In this document: piece after piece, positions 11,091 to 64,000 of the stretch
How positions within the stretch are numbered: the first letter of the stretch is position 1
How the letters are laid out: each line of letters starts with the position of its first letter
Origin: Dichetophora obliterata
Taxonomy: Eukaryota; Arthropoda; Insecta; Diptera; Sciomyzidae
Length of the DNA stretch: 64,000 nt
NCBI GenBank assembly: GCA_963920525.1
Contig: OY986440.1
Coordinates: 17,192,210 to 17,256,209 of the forward strand
Direction of reading: 5' to 3'
Made by a program: the position numbers and the translations under genes
The notes under the pieces: generated by a model
Databases searched by the model: none
What the model saw: only the letters and a program-made list of their open reading frames with translations
What the model was told of the DNA's origin: nothing

Positions 11091-13147
11091 TGTCATTCAA
11101 GCAATCGGCCTGATCCCCAGTTACGTTTATAAAATAGCAACCGAACAAAATATCCGCTTTTCGCTATGTTTAGACCTTCGCATTCAGGTTGCCGAGTACC
11201 AAAAAATGCCTTTTTTTGAAAGGGGAAAAATTAAAAGCGATAGTGGCAATATTAAAACGCGAAAGTCGACTTACAGCGTGCCATTTGTACGCATGCGACC
11301 AATTTTCTCTTGGTAACGCCTTGCTGATAAGTGCCCCTGATCATTTTAACTTTCCTTCTTAAGCTTAAACAGTAAAATACTAATACAAAACAATTAAAAT
11401 ATTTACATTTTTTCTGTTTCCGAAGCTATGAATTTAATATTCTTACATGAAAAAAACTAGCATTTTTAAGCAAAATAAGAAATAAAATAGATTTGTCGAG
11501 AATATGTAAAATGTATGCTATTGGTGTAAACATAGAGATGTATGGTATATTTAGAAAGTCACATACATAGAAATATATATGACTGTTTGTTGTAAATGAC
11601 ACATATATTAAGGCGCCTCATGCTCCATAGAAACAAAAAAGTTGTTCAGGTGGGTTTTTTCAAAATAATCTTTGGTTTATGTTATGATGATTCCCTTAAT
11701 ATTTTGACTCTAGCGATAGCCATCCGTGAGCTGGATTGGTTTCAAATAAACTTTAAAAATTTAATTTTTTGTAAAAACATTGGCTGGTGTAATAGTTGTA
11801 AAAAAATAAACTGTGAGAAATTATAAGCCGGAAAAAACTCTTCCAATCTGCATCAAAAAATTTAAAATGTATGCTATCCAAATGTTTATCGGCACAAATT
11901 TCTTTTTAATCCTTTGATAGTTTTTCAACCCTTTAGATCTTTTTTCTTTGAACTCTCCTACTATTCTTTTCATTAAAGCCATAAAAAGATAAAAAAGCAT
12001 AAATTTGATTTTTGTCCGGTGGATTTTTTCTTATAAAATAGGCAGAAAAAAAGTTTTTTGCTTTTCTTCAGCACAAAATAAAGAAACCAACTGACTTTAA
12101 TGTTAAATATCTCTCTAATTTTAATTTTGTCATGTTGGTTAATTTTTTTTTTCATAGAACCAAACGATTATATCTTAAAAAAAGCGTTGAAAAATAAATA
12201 CAAAAATTACTTTCTGGCGTGTCTAGTATATTGAGCAAATCCACTTAAAGGGTTAAGGGGACAGGAACAGCTGAGGGCTGGAAATCCTTTCCGAGGTTAA
12301 GGCATAACACTAGCCTCGGTTATAAGCAATTAAAATTATCTTTCACTCTTTTTTTTTTGCCTAATCGATAATTCACGTATGGTTCCAATCAATTCCTCCT
12401 CTAATAATCTATCCCTTTCCTTTCAGATCACAGACCAAACGTTGTTCTTTTTTAAAAAAATCGTGTAAAGGTTAAAGCTATTTTTGACTTCCATACAGAA
12501 ACTGTCAAAATTCAAATAATTTCATTGCTTTTATTTAAGTTTTTGAATTTCTGACAATATTTTGCCAGTAGGTGTTGATTTTATAATTAATATTTTAGTT
12601 TTAATATGTACCGATTTAAACAATTCTGACCAGAAATTAATGCAAGCACTCAAAGGCTTTCCAACGATATCTTTGAAGTGAGGATTGCATTACAAATAAC
12701 TAAGCTTTTTAATTTTAGTGAAAATAACTTTTGAAAAATGCAGGAAAAACAGCATTATCTTCAACTCGACTGAAAAAATTTCAAATTTTTGAAGGGCGGT
12801 TTTAGGCAATTAATTTTCTTTTAATTTAATTTTTTATTTGATTATTGTTGTACAATTCAAGAAAATATGTAAAAAATTTCAAATCAATCCCGCCTACGAA
12901 GCAGATTTTACAGCGCTTAAAAGCGCGGTGCACAAGAGCAGTTTTAACTGAGCACTGTAACTAATTGATGTTATCGTTATTACATATATACATCTTATTG
13001 ATATGTTACCCTTGTAAATTTGGCCTTTCGGCCAAAGCCTATTACAATTATAAAATGAATACAATAACTTTAAACGCGTTTTTCTCGAAACATACTTTTT
13101 CAAAACAGGCCACACTACTGCAAACAATCGACCCATTTTAATATCAG

Positions 13148-13363
13148 CCCTATCATGAATATTTTTTTCACGCGGAATCGGAAAAGGGAGTTTTTATTTT
13201 TTAGATAAAGCTCAAGAACATATTTAAAAATTTTCATGCAAATTTGTTGATAAACCGTTGATGAACCTATTTGCATTTAAAATTTCCAAAATATTCTTGA
13301 GCTGTATCTTAAAAATTAAAACTCTCTTTTCTGATTCCGAGTGAAAAATTATTCATGATAGGG
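13148..13363. mobile_element. Foldback MITE with ~95-bp arms
   Basis: The left arm begins CCCTATCATGAATA and the right arm ends TATTCATGATAGGG in inverted register. Words such as AAGCTCAAGAA pair with TTCTTGAGCT across a short loop. A partial relative appears near 33146 (CCCAATCATGAA then AAAAGGGAGTTT). It sits inside the larger TTAA-flanked element. Confidence 0.7.
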
Positions 13364-13403
13364 TTACATATAAAATTTTTTTTCATTTATTTATACTGTA
13401 ATT

Positions 13404-13548
13404 CTACACATCATTTACCAAAATTAGTGTCTTTGGAACATTTGTCCAGTTCTTACAAGCAATAATCTAATGAAAAACAACGTCAAGTTTTTTTTCCACG
13501 CTGCACAATTTTCTTAATTTTCCATTCCATTTAGGTAAATGATGTGTA
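13404..13548. repeat. Short inverted-repeat element (candidate MITE)
   Basis: TACACATCATTTACC at the left is the exact inverse of GGTAAATGATGTGTA at the right, about 130 bp apart. No other MITE features were confirmed. Confidence 0.35.
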
Positions 13549-13924
13549 TTAAATGGTCTACGTTCGAATGCAATTTAAAATTTAGAATACACCAACTTCA
13601 GCGCCATCTTTATATATAAAAACCATGTTGCAAAAAATTTTTTTAACTGATGTAAAATTAACATGCTAATTTAATTTTTTCTCTATGTTATAAACTTTTT
13701 TCGAAAACATCTTCTAAAATATGCCTTAACTTAACCACTAGCCGCCAATATTTTTACAAAAAAATAAATTTTTAAAGAATATTTCAAACCATTCCAGTTC
13801 ACGAATGGCTATCGCTAGAGTCGAAATATTTGGGGAAGCATCGTTTTATAAACCAAGGATTAATTTGAGGAACTGACCCGAACAACTTTTTTTGTGAGCC
13901 GCCTTAATATATATATATATATTA

Positions 13925-14221
13925 GGGCGGGTCAAATTCTGGCTCAGCGAAATTCGTAAAATACATGTAATTTCAAGAATTTTTCTCCACTACAGCATAT
14001 ACAAATTCTGAAAAAAAGCTGTGCGTACTTTCGTAAATAGATTCATACACATACATTCATATTTTATAATTGAGAACAAAATCTATTTACGAAAGTCCGC
14101 ACAGCTTTTTTTCAGAATTTGTATATGCTGTAGTGGAGAAAAAGTCTTGAAATTACATGTATTTTACGAATTTCGCTGAGCCAGACCTCCAAAAAATTCG
14201 TCCATACAAATTGACCCGCCC
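13925..14221. mobile_element. 297-bp foldback MITE, GGGCGGGTCAA termini, TSD TA
   Basis: Both ends (GGGCGGGTCAA... and ...TTGACCCGCCC) are flanked by TA. The arms are about 130 bp and nearly identical, sharing words such as CAGCATATACAAATTCTGAA and TACATGTA. The TA flanks fall within an AT microsatellite. A TA duplication suggests mobilisation by a mariner/Tc1-type transposase (inference). Confidence 0.75.
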
Positions 14222-14223
14222 TA

Positions 14224-14257
<34 letters not shown>

Positions 14258-14505
14258 GCATGTAAATATTCATACATAAAACAAGTCCCTATCAATACAA
14301 TATTTATTTATGAAATATAATACATTCATAATATTCCTCTTCAAGCATACAATAGCTCGTTTCTAATTGAATTTCCGTTTTTTATAGAAATACAAAAGTA
14401 AACAACGATTTTGATGTGGCATTGGAAATTTTAATGTTTGTTTTAAAGTAGGATTTGTCTTAATAATATTGTTTTGCTTAAATCTCTCAGAGATATTACG
14501 CGAAC

Positions 14506-14572
<67 letters not shown>

Positions 14573-14853
14573 GAATATATATATATACATAATATCTACA
14601 TATATATGCATAAATATATATATATATATACATTCTATTTTTAAATTCAACTTAACTATTGTTCCAGTTTAGCTTCAATCAAGTTACATAATCTTTCATT
14701 TTACAATAATAGACTTTTCAATAATGTTAGTTTTAATTTACTTCTTGTTGATTTTCAAACATAAGTACGACAAATACAAACTTGTTGCTATTTTGTTTAG
14801 TAACAGGCGAAACTCGCATTACTATTTACTGATTTTAATTTAATTGTGGCGCA

Positions 14854-14889
<36 letters not shown>

Positions 14890-15340
14890 TGTATCAATAT
14901 ATATATATATATACAGTTTTATATTAAACCTCGACAAATTAACTGTTTTTATATAAAAATCTATAATTATGCTTTATTATTTATCTAATTTATTATATAT
15001 TCGTTCTTAATAAAAATGCGTTTATTTCAAGTTTCACATTTTACTTAACAATAAAATTTCAAAAATATATAAACTTTTTTCATAACTAATAAACATCCAA
15101 ATAAATGACAATAATGTGTATACTAGCGTATTAATGTTTGTTTTGTTTCTTAATTTCGGTTTTACAGTGGGGACGCAATATATATTATGTTTTTTTTTAT
15201 TGGTTTTCCAATTAAACAGAAGTTGATTTAGAAATCGCATAGCGCACCTCTGCAAGTATGGGGTCCTGAATGTTTTAATAAAAGTGTAACCGCGGTTTCA
15301 ACCAAGTGTGAAATATGCACATAAAAAATATGAGTTGTTG
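14222..15340. repeat. AT microsatellites in the 3' flank of eIF4G
   Basis: Long (TA)n runs occur at 14505-14566, 14615-14632 and 14857-14886. 14930-15340 is the immediate downstream side of eIF4G and should include its 3' UTR; an ATTAAA-type poly(A) signal on the minus strand near 15270-15277 is a candidate. The small open frames here are microsatellite artefacts. Confidence 0.45.
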
Positions 15341-61599
<46,259 letters not shown>

Positions 61600-62280
61600 C
61601 TGAAGAAATAGTTTTTTGTTGCTTCTTTTGATACAGGTTGTTGGATTAAAATGTTCCTTATTGAGCAAAATTAACGTATAAAACTTCACACAGGGCTGTT
61701 TGGTATGGATTATCCTACGCTTTAATTTTTTTTTTTGTTTTTAAATATGCTAAAATAAAAAAATATTAATTATGAAAAATACAATAAAATAATCAGTGGT
61801 AATAATGCAATTAAAAAATGTAATAAATATCTAGTCGATAATTTGACAGAATTCTAAAAGAAATAATGATCAATTAGGTGCCGGGACATAGCCCCAAGGG
61901 ACATGTCCTTAAAAAAGGGACATAATCCCAAAAATTGGATTAAAAATAAAGGGAACATATTCCCAAAATGAATTTGGTATTATGACCGCTTCAAAAAAAG
62001 ACATAGCCCCAAATTGGAATTAGTTTATGTTTAATTTTGTATGTTTAATTTGTATACTTACTTAAGTATTGAAGTAAGGTAAATATGTCTGAATTAACAA
62101 CTTTCCGTACAAAGGCAAATTATTTAGTTATAAACAAATTTATATGCCCTTGTACGGAATAGTGATAACACCTTGAATTTTTCAAATAACTATTTACTAA
62201 TTTACCTAAATGATCGAAGAAGAAAGCGCCGGCGCAATGAAAAATCAAAAAAAAAATATAAAATCGCCCGTTGGACTACT

Positions 62281-62419
62281 TACTGAGGGTTGAATCCCTA
62301 AGCAGCGGCCGAAGGCCTCCTATTAAGAAGGAATTGTATCCAGAAGTACTGTAGACAGCGATAATTCTATTTTTAATAGGCGGCCTTCGGCCGATGCTTA
62401 GAGATTACAACCCTCAGTA
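62281..62419. repeat. GC-rich foldback, ~45-bp arms
   Basis: TACTGAGGGTTGAATCCCTA... and its inverse ...ACAACCCTCAGTA enclose GGCCGAAGGCC and GGCCTTCGGCC blocks. The sequence just after it (AACACTGGCTTCGCTGT) resembles 10741-10757, suggesting a dispersed family. Confidence 0.6.
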
Positions 62420-63007
62420 AATCCAACACTGGCTTCGCTGTCTACAGTAAAAAAAGCTTAAGTCGACTTAAGACAGGTCTGAGTTATTGATGCAGCTGTG
62501 TTCCACGCATATAGAACTATAAACACACAAAATCTGGAGCTTCTAGCATGACCTTAGCCAAAGTTTTGACACAAAAATAAAAGACCCTTCCAAATAACTT
62601 ATATGGCGATTGAAAACTTTGAAGCAAGATTTCTCGAAACTTTGAAGTCAGACTTAAGCTGTTATTGCTTATCGACACAGATATCAGTATTTGTTGAAAC
62701 CACTTGGGATTATGACCACTTAAAAGCGGAAATAGTCCTAAGGTGTCAGAATCCCCATTTATGTCCGGTACCGATTAATTATACAAAAAAAAATCAATGT
62801 CAATTAACTCATTGCTTTAATTAGGTATACGTGACTTGATAATGCAATTAGTAAATTTAATACATATTTAATTGATTATTTCCCCATGTTACTTTGCCTA
62901 ATGTGAATGGTTTCATATTTGACCAATGGTTTTGGTCCTGCCAAAGATCTTATAGATACTCTGATTTTTAAGCAAACCCCAGTGTATATGCAAGACAATC
63001 GGCTACT

Positions 63008-63053
63008 GTGCATATTATATAGTAACTTAACTTGAAAGTTACTATATAATATG
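63008..63053. repeat. AT-rich perfect hairpin
   Basis: CATATTATATAGTAACTT is followed eight bases later by AAGTTACTATATAATATG, an 18-bp stem. No function inferred. Confidence 0.6.
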
Positions 63054-64000
63054 TTAGGGATTTAGATTAGTTTAAAAAAAATTTAATTTTTAAAACAATA
63101 GCAAAATCTGAATTTTATGGTTGTTAAAGCATTGCATTTATCCAAGTTTTCCATTTTGCATTTATTTCGCTTTAACTTTCTAATAAGCATATCATTTCCT
63201 CTAGATGCTACTCTCAAAAATTTCTGTGCAAGGTCATAAAATATTAACATGCGGAAAAATCTTTTTAAAATTGTTTTTTTTTTTGTTAGCATAACATTTA
63301 CTCATCTTTCAAAATGAAGTGCCAAGATATCATTTTATAAGAGTTCAACTCTACATAAAAATTATCACTTTCTGATATTTAATCCTTCACATATTTGGTT
63401 TTGGTATTAATTCTGTTAACATGAACCTATATTTTCAATGTCTTAATTTAGCCGTTGAAGTTGTATTGTCTTGTTTTTTGTTCTTGTCAATATTATTTTA
63501 TTATTCTATAGAAATAAAGTCAAGCTAGTTTTAATCTCGCTTGCTCACAGATGCACGTATATAGAAGATAACCATAAAAATTTAAGGGTACCTTTATGTA
63601 ATATAAGCAATTCTGAAAGGTGTTTTTTGAAAGAATACAACAAAAAAATTGTCAGAGATATTGATATAAAGTTTTTTTATTTCAACAATTACTAAAGTAC
63701 ATAAAAATGTTGTTTTTGTGACGTCATTTGCGTGTACGTGACGTTGTCATGAAACGATGCGAGAAAAGTAGGACCATTTTTGCTTGCAAAATAACATGAT
63801 CTGTAATCATCTGAAAAAAAAAATTATTTGTAAAGTAAACACTTACGCCAAGGTAGTGACTTGACAAAATCGGATAACTTGCTTGATTTTGTGCAAAATA
63901 AATAGTAATAGTACGGTGATCAATATGGTGAACACATTTATAAACAAATATAAGCAACTGATATTCATGGATTCCATAAACTGGTAATATACTCTTAACT

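Larger units (their letters stand above)
11612..13903. mobile_element. 2.3-kb TTAA-flanked DNA transposon with long TIRs
   Basis: The left end after TTAA (11608-11611) starts GGCGCCTCA; the right end before TTAA (13904-13907) is TGAGCCGCC. The inverted similarity continues for about 170 bp (11612-11790 against 13735-13903), including the shared word GACTCTAGCGATAGCCAT and its complement at 13809-13826. A TTAA target duplication is typical of piggyBac-like and Kolobok elements. No transposase is visible, and the interior contains two other inverted-repeat elements (13148-13363, 13404-13548), so this is a non-autonomous or decayed copy. Confidence 0.65.
61600..64000. other. Upstream eIF4G region, unassigned
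   Basis: It should contain upstream eIF4G exon(s) or intron, but I found no convincing one. A GGGACATA-type short repeat occurs at 61877-61995, an inverted pair TTTCCGTACAAAGGCA/TGCCCTTGTACGGA at 62102-62160, a GC-rich foldback at 62281-62419, and a hairpin at 63008-63053. Confidence 0.4.

Noticed and set aside
14363..14650. 95-residue minus-strand open frame of Ile/Tyr
   Set aside because: It is a translation of the TA microsatellite.
62603..62824. 73-residue plus-strand open frame (MAIENFEARFLETLKSDLS...)
   Set aside because: The composition is protein-like, but there is no recognised family, promoter or neighbouring coding sequence, and length is within chance for AT-rich DNA.

Overview
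This is about 64 kb of AT-rich animal DNA with dense microsatellites, introns and many transposons. It comes most likely from a higher fly (Diptera, Brachycera). Reasons: the only host gene is a dipteran-style eIF4G with a very long polyglutamine tract, and it is surrounded by BEL/Pao, CR1-like, LOA/I-like, mariner and short inverted-repeat elements of kinds common in flies. I cannot name the species.

The host gene is eIF4G, the translation-initiation scaffold, on the minus strand. I traced 17 coding exons by splice sites, and every exon-exon phase agrees. The C-terminal half lies at 15341-20650 and the N-terminal part at 57756-61599; the 5' end lies beyond what I can resolve. The visible reading frame is about 2,130 codons. 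It carries a Q-rich N-terminus, a tract of about 112 mostly-Q codons, an eIF4E-binding motif, a MIF4G domain, a Gly-rich linker, an MA3 domain and a W2-like C-terminus. The two halves are separated by one intron of about 37.1 kb (20651-57755).

Region by region: 1-5.8 kb holds a BEL/Pao retrotransposon (+) whose single reading frame is broken by one in-frame stop. From 5.9 to 14.3 kb there is intergenic DNA downstream of eIF4G full of non-autonomous elements: a family beginning AGGGGTATTCAC with 3-bp target duplications, a tandem-repeat element split by one of these, a 2.3-kb TTAA-flanked element, and several foldback MITEs. From 15.3 to 20.65 kb lie eIF4G exons. The giant intron then holds a 5'-truncated LINE only about 40 bp from the splice acceptor, foldback repeats, a mariner pseudogene (22.3-23.2 kb), two CR1-like LINEs nested in one another (25.0-32.8 kb), a hairpin element with a ribozyme-like core (34.7-35.3 kb), a 1.2-kb inverted-repeat element (38.4-39.6 kb), a second tandem-repeat element (40.1-40.9 kb), tRNA-like sequences (41.5-41.9 kb), a nearly full-length CR1-like LINE (42.0-47.9 kb), and an intact LOA/I-like LINE with perfect 12-bp target duplications (50573-55871). 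From 57.7 to 61.6 kb lie the N-terminal eIF4G exons; 61.6-64 kb is mostly unassigned apart from small hairpins.

The window is therefore one essential host gene whose transcript has to span a stack of transposons of different ages. Nothing resembles a bacterial, CRISPR or toxin system. The most unusual material is structural: the LINE-filled intron, the intact LINE with a TAATG gene junction, and the layered nesting of non-autonomous elements.
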